Source: JAKPPT01 sp964630305 (GTDB taxonomy: Bacteria > Spirochaetota > Spirochaetia > Treponematales > UBA12059). Taken from it: a DNA stretch of 37,267 nucleotides. The notes under the pieces are model-generated. The model did no database searches. It was not told the origin of the DNA and was given only the letters and a program-made list of their open reading frames with translations. How positions within the stretch are numbered: the first letter of the stretch is position 1; each line of letters opens with the position of its first letter. Both the position numbers and the translations under genes were made by a program. Shown piece after piece: positions 16,939 through 24,345 of the stretch. Location of the stretch: contig CAZVTR010000026.1 of NCBI GenBank assembly GCA_964630305.1, forward strand, positions 1-37,267, read 5' to 3'.

Positions 16939-19269
16939 TTACTTATTTTTGAGCAATTCAGCAAACGGATTATAAGTACTGCCATCATCGGAATCATTAA
17001 CACGCGAACGATTTGCTTGATCTTGTTTTCGTTTTACTGTAACTACTTTTTTTCCTGATTGAGCGCTCTCACCAGAAGTAGTTTTACCCTGCTTGCTATG
17101 ATCCTGCCCTGACTGCAGCTTATTGCCTGATTTACAGGAAAGACTAATCCGCCTGCGGATTGTATCAAGACCAATAATTCTAAATTCTCTCACCTCTCCC
17201 ACGCGAATGACATCAAGCGGATTTTTTACAAACGTATCTGAAATTTCAGAGATATGCACTAATGCTGTTTCTTTGATGCCAATATCAACAAACGCACCAA
17301 AATCAACAACATTTTTTACTTTTCCTTTAGCTACCATGCCTTCTTTAAGATCTTCAAAAACAAGAAATCCTGTTTGCAAAAGCGGTTTTGGAAGTTCATC
17401 GCGAGGATCACGATTAGGTTTTTTAAGTTCCAGAATGATATCTTCAATTGTTGTTTCCCCTACCCCATATTTGCTTTTAAGCTGTTCTTTCATCGTTTTG
17501 GTAATTTCTCTTTGCTCTTTTATTAAAGGATACAGCTCAGCTGCGAGCGCATAGTTTTCGGGATGTACCCACGTATTATCGAGGGGATTTTCGCTCTCAG
17601 GAATCTTTAAAAACCCAGCACACTGTTCAAACGTTTTATCACCGAGACCCGGAATATTTTTTAACTCTTCTCTGCTGACAATTTTCCCTTTTTCATCTCG
17701 ATACTTAACTATTTTTTTTGCCAGCAATGAGTTGATACCTGACACATACTTTAGGAGTGCGTGGCTTGCTGTATTGATATTCACGCCGACATTGTTTACA
17801 ACAGATTCAACAACTTCATCAAGTTTCTCTGAAAGATTTTTTTGATTAACATCATGCTGATAGAGCCCAACTCCTATTGATTTTGGATCAATTTTAACTA
17901 GCTCGGCAAGCGGATCCTGCAAACGTCTGCCTATGGAAATAGCGCCTCTAATTGTTAAATCAAGTTCAGGAAATTCTTCCCGGGCAATTTCGCTTGCGGA
18001 GTAAACGGATGCACCATCCTCATCAACAACGGTAAACTGCACCGCTAATTGTTTTTCCTGTATCGCTTCACTGACAAGTTTACAAACTTCACTGCTTCCA
18101 GTGCCATTCCCTACTGCAATCACCTGAATACCATATTCTTTTACCGCTTTTGCTACCGCTTCTTTTCCAGCTTCAAAATTGTGTTCCTGGTTTATTATAA
18201 AGTACCCTAAAAATTTACCTGTCTCATCCAGCGCTGCGCACTTGGTTCCTGTTCGTATTCCGGGATCAATACCCAGCACCCTATTCCCTTTAATCGGCGG
18301 AGTAAGCAGCAAATGCTTTAAGTTGGTACTAAATACGGTAATGCTATGAAGCTCCGCATGTTCTGTCGCATCGGAACGAAGCTCACGGAGGACAGACGGA
18401 GCAATGAGCCGTTCAAAAGAATCTTGAATTGCTTCTTTATAGTATGGATTGACCAGCGTAAAGTGAGTATAAAAAATGTTGAGCGTTGTTTCATAATCCG
18501 GTTCAAGATTTACAGAAATTTCTCCCTCACGTTCTGCACGGTTTAATGCAAGCACATGGTGCGGTTTAACATCTTTAAGCGGAGAGGAGAAATCCCAGTA
18601 CATCTGATAAACACTTGCATCTTTTTTTGATTCATCAATACCTTTGGAACACAACTTACAATTGTTATAAAACTGCTGTTTTATTAGTGCGCGGTATTCA
18701 GGATTTTGTGATATTTTTTCTGCAATTATATCCATGGCCCCATGAATTGCTTCTTCTGCACTGGCAACACTCAATTCAGGTTTTTCGTTATTGATACATA
18801 TAAATTGCGGAGCTGCTTCTTCAACAGCTTTTTTGTCTTTAGTCTGAATAATTTCGGCTAACGGCTCGAGACCTTTTTCTATAGCCAGCATACCGCGTGT
18901 TTTCTTTTTCTTTTTGTAAGGCGCATATATTTCTTCGAGCTCTACCAAGGTTGTACATTTATTGATATTTTCAAATAAATCATCCGAAAGTTTCCCCTGA
19001 TTAAAAATGCTTTTTATAATTTCTATACGTCGCTCTTCAAGGTTTGTATAGGACGTTCGCTTTGAAAAAATATCCCTTACCTGAACTTCATCAAGATTTC
19101 CGGTTTTCTCTTTTCTATATCTGCTGATAAACGGAATAGTACAGCCTTCATCGGCAAGCTGAAAAACACTCGATACTTGAGCTATTCGAACTTGTAATTC
19201 TTGAGCAATTTTTGCCTGTATGGCAAATGAATCTACTGTAAGCGCATCAATAGTACTCTGTTCAATCAT
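16939..19269 (-). CDS. tex: Tex-family RNA-binding transcription accessory protein
   Basis: A 776-residue Tex protein, close to the usual family length. After the helical N-terminal region comes the YqgF/RNase H-like domain (RVLGIDPGIRTGTKCAALDE near residue 326). Helix-hairpin-helix repeats follow (SGINSLLAKKIVKYRDEKGK and NIPGLGDKTFEQCAGFLKI, about 500-560). A C-terminal S1 RNA-binding domain begins near 640 (GMVAKGKVKNVVDFGAFVDI). The last 60 residues are basic and polar. Tex is implicated in transcription and RNA turnover. The ATG overlaps the stop of the small Cys-rich gene by four bases, placing tex in the dnaA-dnaN-recF transcription unit. Confidence 0.95.
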   Translation of the reverse strand: MIEQSTIDALTVDSFAIQAKIAQELQVRIAQVSSVFQLADEGCTIPFISRYRKEKTGNLDEVQVRDIFSKRTSYTNLEERRIEIIKSIFNQGKLSDDLFENINKCTTLVELEEIYAPYKKKKKTRGMLAIEKGLEPLAEIIQTKDKKAVEEAAPQFICINNEKPELSVASAEEAIHGAMDIIAEKISQNPEYRALIKQQFYNNCKLCSKGIDESKKDASVYQMYWDFSSPLKDVKPHHVLALNRAEREGEISVNLEPDYETTLNIFYTHFTLVNPYYKEAIQDSFERLIAPSVLRELRSDATEHAELHSITVFSTNLKHLLLTPPIKGNRVLGIDPGIRTGTKCAALDETGKFLGYFIINQEHNFEAGKEAVAKAVKEYGIQVIAVGNGTGSSEVCKLVSEAIQEKQLAVQFTVVDEDGASVYSASEIAREEFPELDLTIRGAISIGRRLQDPLAELVKIDPKSIGVGLYQHDVNQKNLSEKLDEVVESVVNNVGVNINTASHALLKYVSGINSLLAKKIVKYRDEKGKIVSREELKNIPGLGDKTFEQCAGFLKIPESENPLDNTWVHPENYALAAELYPLIKEQREITKTMKEQLKSKYGVGETTIEDIILELKKPNRDPRDELPKPLLQTGFLVFEDLKEGMVAKGKVKNVVDFGAFVDIGIKETALVHISEISDTFVKNPLDVIRVGEVREFRIIGLDTIRRRISLSCKSGNKLQSGQDHSKQGKTTSGESAQSGKKVVTVKRKQDQANRSRVNDSDDGSTYNPFAELLKNK

Positions 19270-19616
19270 AGTAGCTCCTCACCTAATTTTTTTGTCAGTT
19301 CATTCAATAGCCCTTGAGGATTAAAGCCTCCTAAATAGAGCAGTTTGCCATCAAGACAAATTGCTGGCTCTAGCTGAGCCATAGACAGCAATTGGTGAAC
19401 TGTTTCATTCTTCTGCAATGACTCTTCACTTATTTCAATAAATTCAGGGACTACTGCCTCTGATAATTGAGAAGCTCGAAGCAGTTCACAAAATTGCATA
19501 TACACATCAATGGTTTTTTCTTTTGCACATTCCGATTCAGAGCAATGCGCGCAATCACATGCAGAAGCATGTATGAGCTCTTCTGCATGACCGAATACTT
19601 CTAGTTTATGTATCAT
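19266..19616 (-). CDS. Small Cys-rich protein, possibly thioredoxin-like
   Basis: A 116-residue cytoplasmic protein I do not recognise. Residues 20-30 carry the cluster Cys20-x-Cys22-x2-Cys25-x4-Cys30, with Cys43 further on. The C-terminal part LEPAICLDGKLLYLGGFN followed by an amphipathic helix resembles the end of a thioredoxin-like fold, where PAI would supply a cis-proline. That suggests a redox or metal-binding protein. AGGAG five to nine bases upstream supports the ATG. It overlaps dciA upstream by 11 bases and tex downstream by four, so it is tightly embedded in the origin operon. Assignment is structural guesswork. Confidence 0.6.
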   Translation of the reverse strand: MIHKLEVFGHAEELIHASACDCAHCSESECAKEKTIDVYMQFCELLRASQLSEAVVPEFIEISEESLQKNETVHQLLSMAQLEPAICLDGKLLYLGGFNPQGLLNELTKKLGEELL

Positions 19617-20100
19617 TCTGTTCTCCTGTATTGCATGATTTAAGGAGGCTTATAGAAACATGCTCTAATAATGTCTTAAAATTAGCGTCTTCAATTTTAT
19701 TAAGAATTTCGTGCAATTCCTTTGGCGGTTCTTGAACAGCTGAATGAGCTTCTGCTATTTGCTCTTGTTTCTTTTTAGGTGTTTCTGATTCAAGCTGATT
19801 ATATAATCGAAATGCAACTCCAGTAATTTTTAGTTCTGGAAATTTTGCCTGCACTTTTTTTTGTATTGCTCCTGCTTGAAACTGCATGAGAGAAATCCAT
19901 CCAGAATGTTCTGCCTCGATAATGAGTATACCATTTTTTATATCAGCAGGACGCGTATGTGAATAAAAACGGTCTCCTACAATAGTTTTCCAATTAGCAT
20001 AAAAGCGTCCCAACTCCCGGACTAACGCTTGCTGTGTTTGACTGAAAATAGGAAGCTTTGCAAGAACATCAGATGCTGTTTCGATGAACGAATCGTCCAT
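19606..20100 (-). CDS. dciA: DciA/DUF721 helicase-operator-like protein
   Basis: A 164-residue DUF721 protein. DciA is the ancestral partner of the replicative helicase DnaB in bacteria that lack DnaC or DnaI. The conserved core is seen in ANWKTIVGDRFYSHTRPADI, then GILIIEAEHSGWISLMQF and KKVQAKFPELKITGVAFR. The C-terminal part is polar and helical. ATG 20100 is preferred because TTGAGG lies six bases upstream; the longer TTG start at 20112 is less likely. The gene overlaps recF by 32 bases. Location in the dnaA-dnaN-recF cluster fits a replication role, but the loader function here is inferred from family. Confidence 0.85.
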   Translation of the reverse strand: MDDSFIETASDVLAKLPIFSQTQQALVRELGRFYANWKTIVGDRFYSHTRPADIKNGILIIEAEHSGWISLMQFQAGAIQKKVQAKFPELKITGVAFRLYNQLESETPKKKQEQIAEAHSAVQEPPKELHEILNKIEDANFKTLLEHVSISLLKSCNTGEQNDT

Positions 20101-21157
20101 TATTGACCTCAACTATCATTGTTTGTGTATCGAGATAATCCCTGTATGGCTCTGTCGGTAAAAAGGTAAAAAATGACTGTGAACTTGGCGGCAAATACTG
20201 CATGAATTGAATTCGTTTTTCATAGTCAAGCTCAAGCAGAACATCATCATATAGGTGAATAGGATTAGTACCACGAAACTTTGAAAATATCAATGACTGT
20301 GCTATGCGCAAGCTGAGAGCAATTGCACGAAGCTGTCCCATAGAGGCCCTCAAAGAAAAATCTCCAATTTCATCAATAAATTCAAGTTTATCACGATGCG
20401 GTCCTTTAAGACTCATGCCTAATGCCAACTCTCGTTCTAAAAATTTTTTTATGTGTATTTTACAGTCCACGATGCTTTCTTCTGCTAATGATGGTATATA
20501 CCGGAGTGAAAGCTTGCAGGTACCATTTGTAATTTTATATACAATATTAGAAAAAGTTTCAGAAAGTTCTCTAATAATAAATTTTCTTTTTTGTACTAAT
20601 TCAAAAGCATAAGCTGCAAATTGCTCTGTATAAATATCTAATAGATCTACTGCATGGTTTTTTAAAGAAAAATTTTTAAGTTTTAAAATTTTTTTAAAAC
20701 TCCGTAAACATTCGATATAATCGTTATTGCACAGTGAAGCAGTTTGATCTAAAAATAATCTTCTCGCTTCATGATTAGTATTTACAAATGCTAAATCTTC
20801 ATACGAAAACAGTATTACTGGATTTTTTTCTATTAATTCTTTTCTGTCGTGAATTTTCTTTTCATTAACAAAATACTGTTTTCCTATTTCAGTATTCCAG
20901 GAAACAGAAAGCGTATCGATAAGTTTATCGTTGTGTTTAATTGCCGAAATTTTCCAGCTGCTAGTTCCGTGCAAGGCATTTGCTTTATCACTCGCCTTAA
21001 AAGAAGATCCATAACAGAGTGTATATAAAACATCGAGAAAATTTGTTTTACCTGTTCCATTATTGCCTATAAGAAATACTTTTTTTGCATCGCAATAAAA
21101 ATCTTGTTTTGTTTCAAGATTACGAAAATTAGAAAAAGAAACAGAAACAAAATGCAT
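20069..21157 (-). CDS. recF: DNA replication and repair protein RecF
   Basis: A 362-residue SMC-like ATPase that assists RecA loading at gaps with RecO and RecR. The N-terminus FSNFRNLETK leads to Walker A IGNNGTGKTNFLD near residue 31. The signature region is SMGQLRAIALSLRIAQ and Walker B is IHLYDDVLLELDYEKR, both late in the protein; GPHRDKLEF precedes them. The start codon shares one base with the dnaN stop in a TGATG arrangement, indicating translational coupling. Confidence 0.96.
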   Translation of the reverse strand: MHFVSVSFSNFRNLETKQDFYCDAKKVFLIGNNGTGKTNFLDVLYTLCYGSSFKASDKANALHGTSSWKISAIKHNDKLIDTLSVSWNTEIGKQYFVNEKKIHDRKELIEKNPVILFSYEDLAFVNTNHEARRLFLDQTASLCNNDYIECLRSFKKILKLKNFSLKNHAVDLLDIYTEQFAAYAFELVQKRKFIIRELSETFSNIVYKITNGTCKLSLRYIPSLAEESIVDCKIHIKKFLERELALGMSLKGPHRDKLEFIDEIGDFSLRASMGQLRAIALSLRIAQSLIFSKFRGTNPIHLYDDVLLELDYEKRIQFMQYLPPSSQSFFTFLPTEPYRDYLDTQTMIVEVNNGRFVHRNSI

Positions 21158-22260
21158 CAGTCAATATTCATAGGCATAATAACATTAAAATATGTATCAT
21201 CAGCATTAACTGGCGATAAAAGAATAGCGCTATTATTCGCATTGAACTTGATTGATACCTCGTCTGTATCAAAGAATCGTAATGGCTCTTCAATGTGCGA
21301 ATCTTTAACGCTTATGCTAATAGCCGCTCCATCATAAGCACAATCGATTTCTTCACGAGCAGTACCAATTTCCATTTCTTCTGAAACAAGTGTCAATTTC
21401 TCTGGAGAAAATGTCATGATGGCTTTTCTTGATTTCTTTTCAATAAAAATAGAAATTCTTCGGAACGCTTCTAACATTTCCTGCCGTTTGATTATTGCTT
21501 CAAATTCATGATTTAAAGGAATTACTTTTTCGTAGTTTGGAAATTCGCCTTCAACAAGAATACTAGTAATAAAAATATTTCCAAAGGAAACAAAAATATT
21601 TTTTTCATCGCTAAAAAATTTAATAACGCCTTCATTAGGAATATATTTTAAGAAAAAAGCAAGTGTTTTTGGAGGTACAATAACTCCTTTAAAGGATTGG
21701 CTTAAATCGGCTTTTACTTTGCACAAGGCAAGCCGTTTGCCATCTGTACCAACCATTATAAGGTGACCGTCTTTATATTCAAAGTATACACCTGACAAGA
21801 AATATCTTGTTTCATCATCAGAAACAGCATATGATGTAAGACGAATCATTTTTTTAAATTTTTCTGCGGGTATATCAATGTATTTATCTTCACTGATTTC
21901 AGAAAATGAAGGGAACTGCTCATTTGAAATAACTTTTATATTAAACTGTACCTTTTTAAAGGCTGGCTTTATTTTTATAACATTGCCAGTTTCTTCAAAT
22001 TCGATAACACCTTCAGGCAATGCAGACAAAATTTCTACAAATTTTTCACAGAATACAATGCAGGAACCATTTTCATGTCCGTCAACTTCAATAGATGTAA
22101 TGAGTCCAAGTTTAACGTTTGTGGCTTTTATTGTAAGTTTGTTATCAGTCAGTTCTAGATATACATTTGATACAACAGAAATAAAATTTTTATTAGTAAT
22201 AATTTCCTGCGCAATAGAAATAGCTTTATATAACACCGACTTTTCACATGAAAATTTCAT
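21157..22260 (-). CDS. dnaN: DNA polymerase III beta subunit (sliding clamp)
   Basis: A 367-residue beta clamp, normal family length, which encircles DNA and tethers polymerase III. It is recognised from the N-terminal MKFSCEKSVLYKAISIAQEI, the mid-protein MVGTDGKRLALCKV, and the C-terminal ILLSPVNADDTYFNVIMPMN, which ends in the expected clamp-type tail. It lies downstream of dnaA across a 312-base AT-rich gap that contains the predicted origin unwinding element, and is coupled to recF. Confidence 0.97.
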   Translation of the reverse strand: MKFSCEKSVLYKAISIAQEIITNKNFISVVSNVYLELTDNKLTIKATNVKLGLITSIEVDGHENGSCIVFCEKFVEILSALPEGVIEFEETGNVIKIKPAFKKVQFNIKVISNEQFPSFSEISEDKYIDIPAEKFKKMIRLTSYAVSDDETRYFLSGVYFEYKDGHLIMVGTDGKRLALCKVKADLSQSFKGVIVPPKTLAFFLKYIPNEGVIKFFSDEKNIFVSFGNIFITSILVEGEFPNYEKVIPLNHEFEAIIKRQEMLEAFRRISIFIEKKSRKAIMTFSPEKLTLVSEEMEIGTAREEIDCAYDGAAISISVKDSHIEEPLRFFDTDEVSIKFNANNSAILLSPVNADDTYFNVIMPMNID

Positions 22261-22572
22261 AGGATACCTCTAACGAATTTTATTCTATGATACCATATAC
22301 TAAAACAGTAATGCAATAAAGTTTTTTGCAAAAGATAAGAGTTGTTGCAAGTACTATTAATAAATTATTTAAATTTTAATAGTAATAGTAATAGGAAAAG
22401 TTTTGTGGAAAAGTGAAATAAATATATATAATAAATAAAAATAATATTAATAAAAAAAGAGCAAAAAATTGAAAAATAATCCACAATATGCACAGTGATA
22501 AAGAAAATCATGTATTTATTAACAATAAACTAATACTATTTCCACATCTTTTACAGATAGGGAAATAGCTTG
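22261..22572. other. Predicted oriC unwinding region between dnaN and dnaA
   Basis: This 312-base gene-free stretch is extremely AT-rich. Read on the minus strand from 22412 downward, it has a DnaA box TTTTCCACA (22412-22404), a nine-base spacer holding a half box (TTTTCC), and then six in-phase DnaA-trios, CTA/TTA alternating (22394-22377). About 35 almost GC-free bases follow (22376-22340). That order matches the basal unwinding system described for bacterial origins. Weaker boxes are TAATCCACA at 22477-22485 and ATTTCCACA at 22538-22546 on the plus strand. Also expected here are the dnaN promoter and ribosome-binding site. Confidence 0.75.
22404..22412 (-). promoter_or_regulatory. DnaA box TTTTCCACA next to DnaA-trios
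   Basis: One mismatch to the Escherichia coli consensus TTATCCACA, and identical to three other copies in the dnaA-gyrB gap, so it is probably this organism's own box sequence. It points toward the trio repeat at 22377-22394. Confidence 0.7.
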
Positions 22573-23958
22573 CTATGTTTTTATGTTTTGAATTATTCGT
22601 TCAATAATTGTTTTTAATGAAGGATCTAATTTAATAAGTTCATCAATTTTTTGAACAGAGTGCATAACGGTAGTGTGATCCCTGCCGCCAAATTCAATAC
22701 CCAGTTCAGTAGTGGAATATTCTGTGATTTCTCGAGCAATATACATGGCTATTTGTCTTGGAAAAACGATTTTTTTTGAACGTTTTTTTCCTTTGATATC
22801 ATTTGTAGAAACTTTAAAGTAATCAGAAACAGCTCTGACAATGTGATCGATAGATACATTAGCATGTTTAAATTGATTAAATATGTCTTTGAGTATGTCT
22901 TTTGCAACATCAAGAGTAATAGACTTGCCAGTAATTTCGACATAAGCTGTCAAAGTAATTAATGTTGATTCAAGGTCCCTTATATTGGTTGCAACGTTGC
23001 GAGCAATTATATCAAGCACTTCTAGCGGCAGGGTGAGCTTTAAAGATTCAGCTTTAGTTTTTAAAATTGCTATGCGCGTTTCATAGTTTGGGGGCTGTAA
23101 ATCTACTTTTAAACCGCGTTCAAATCTGCTCCGCAAACGATCGGTCAGATTTTTCAATTCCGATGCAGGCCGATCGCAGGTAAAGACCATTTGCTTGCCA
23201 GAATCATACAGTGCATTGAATGTATAAAACATTTCATCCTGGAAGCCTTCTTTGTTCTCAAAAAAATGAATATCATCAACTAAGAGCATATCAACGGATC
23301 TATACTTGTTTTTAAAAACAGAAAAATCCTTGTTGTGGATCGCATTGATGTACTCATTAGTAAATTCTTCGGCTGTGACACAAATTATTTTTTTATTGGG
23401 GAAATTTTCATATGCTTTATTGCCAATTGCCTGCATGAGATGAGTTTTACCAAGACCAACACCGCCGTAAATAAGAAATGGGTTATATGCTGAACCAGGA
23501 TTATTTGCAATAGCCAAAGCTGCATTTGCAGCAAAAGAATTATTGTCACCGATGACATAATTATTAAATGTATAATTTAAGTTTAATTGCGGATGCTTTT
23601 TTAGCTGAATAGGTTTTGGTGCTTGAACAGAATGTTCTTGCTGGGGTTTTTCATATATTTCAGCAGTTCTTTCTTTTTTGGGTGCTTGAGCACATATATC
23701 AGCAGTTTTGCCATTTACAATAAAGTTTACCGAAATCTTTTTACCGGAAATCTCTAACAGTTTTTTTTCTATAAGCGGTCGGTATTTTTTTTCAAGCTGA
23801 TCCTTATAAAACAATGATGGCACTTTAATTATAACAGAGTTTTCTGTAGAAGAATCATAGAGAATATTAAACCACATTGAGAATTCATGCGTATTGAGTT
23901 CTTCTGATAGCTGGCGCATTGCTTCATCCCAAAATACTGAATAATCCCACGTATTCAT
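22573..23958 (-). CDS. dnaA: Chromosomal replication initiator DnaA
   Basis: DnaA, 461 residues, binds DnaA boxes and melts the origin. Domain I is N-terminal (WDYSVFWDEAMRQLSEEL). A short linker is followed by the AAA+ domain beginning LNYTFNNYVIGDNN, with Walker A GGVGLGKTHLM near residue 160 and Walker B LLVDDIHF near 222. The C-terminal DNA-binding signature GRDHTTVMHSVQKI is near 420. ATG 23958 is preferred to the longer frame opening at 24018 because GGAG lies eight bases upstream and the protein then begins like other DnaA proteins. The extra 20 codons would overlap a DnaA box. Confidence 0.97.
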   Translation of the reverse strand: MNTWDYSVFWDEAMRQLSEELNTHEFSMWFNILYDSSTENSVIIKVPSLFYKDQLEKKYRPLIEKKLLEISGKKISVNFIVNGKTADICAQAPKKERTAEIYEKPQQEHSVQAPKPIQLKKHPQLNLNYTFNNYVIGDNNSFAANAALAIANNPGSAYNPFLIYGGVGLGKTHLMQAIGNKAYENFPNKKIICVTAEEFTNEYINAIHNKDFSVFKNKYRSVDMLLVDDIHFFENKEGFQDEMFYTFNALYDSGKQMVFTCDRPASELKNLTDRLRSRFERGLKVDLQPPNYETRIAILKTKAESLKLTLPLEVLDIIARNVATNIRDLESTLITLTAYVEITGKSITLDVAKDILKDIFNQFKHANVSIDHIVRAVSDYFKVSTNDIKGKKRSKKIVFPRQIAMYIAREITEYSTTELGIEFGGRDHTTVMHSVQKIDELIKLDPSLKTIIERIIQNIKT

Positions 23959-24207
23959 TACATGTTCTCCATAAATCTTCGATATTTTAACAGGTTTTCC
24001 ACAAGCTGTGAACATCACTTGAGGTAAAACTACTGTATTCCAAATACGCTAAATATGCAAGCAAAAAAGTAAAAAGAATGCAATAAATTTAATAAATATT
24101 TATAATATAAATAAATAACTCACTGCTAAGCAATTATTAAGATATTCATATATTAGCAATATTTTTTAATAGCAGAAATACAATATTTTAAGGAGTTTAC
24201 TAACGAT

Positions 24208-24227
24208 TTTTCCACAACTTTTCCACA
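24208..24227 (+). promoter_or_regulatory. Tandem DnaA boxes
   Basis: Two copies of TTTTCCACA (24208-24216 and 24219-24227) in direct orientation, 11 bases start to start, so they are on nearly the same face of the helix. A third copy at 23995-24003 has the same orientation. Confidence 0.7.
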
Positions 24228-24250
24228 AAATACTAAAAGCACTACTGCAT

Positions 24251-24279
24251 TTACTCATAGTATAATTTTGTGCTATACT
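24251..24279 (+). promoter_or_regulatory. Predicted gyrB promoter
   Basis: TTACTC at 24251-24256 and TATACT at 24274-24279 are 17 bases apart, leaving a leader of about 60 bases before gyrB. A second TATAAT at 24261-24266 has no clear -35 partner. Confidence 0.4.
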
Positions 24280-24345
24280 AAAGAACAAAAAATCTTGTTT
24301 ATGCACTCATAATCTGAGTAAAACAGTAAATTCTTGGAAAGACAC

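Larger units (their letters stand above)
23959..24345. other. dnaA-gyrB divergent intergenic region with DnaA boxes
   Basis: This 387-base gap has no gene. Three perfect TTTTCCACA boxes lie on the plus strand: 23995-24003, 24208-24216 and 24219-24227, the last two tandem and 11 bases apart. Between them, 24040-24190 is strongly AT-rich. It must also carry the divergent dnaA and gyrB promoters. It could be a second, regulatory half of a bipartite origin or DnaA autoregulation of dnaA transcription. Confidence 0.6.

Noticed and set aside
23959..24018. 20-codon N-terminal extension of DnaA
   Set aside because: No family support, overlaps a DnaA box, and the internal ATG has GGAG at proper distance.
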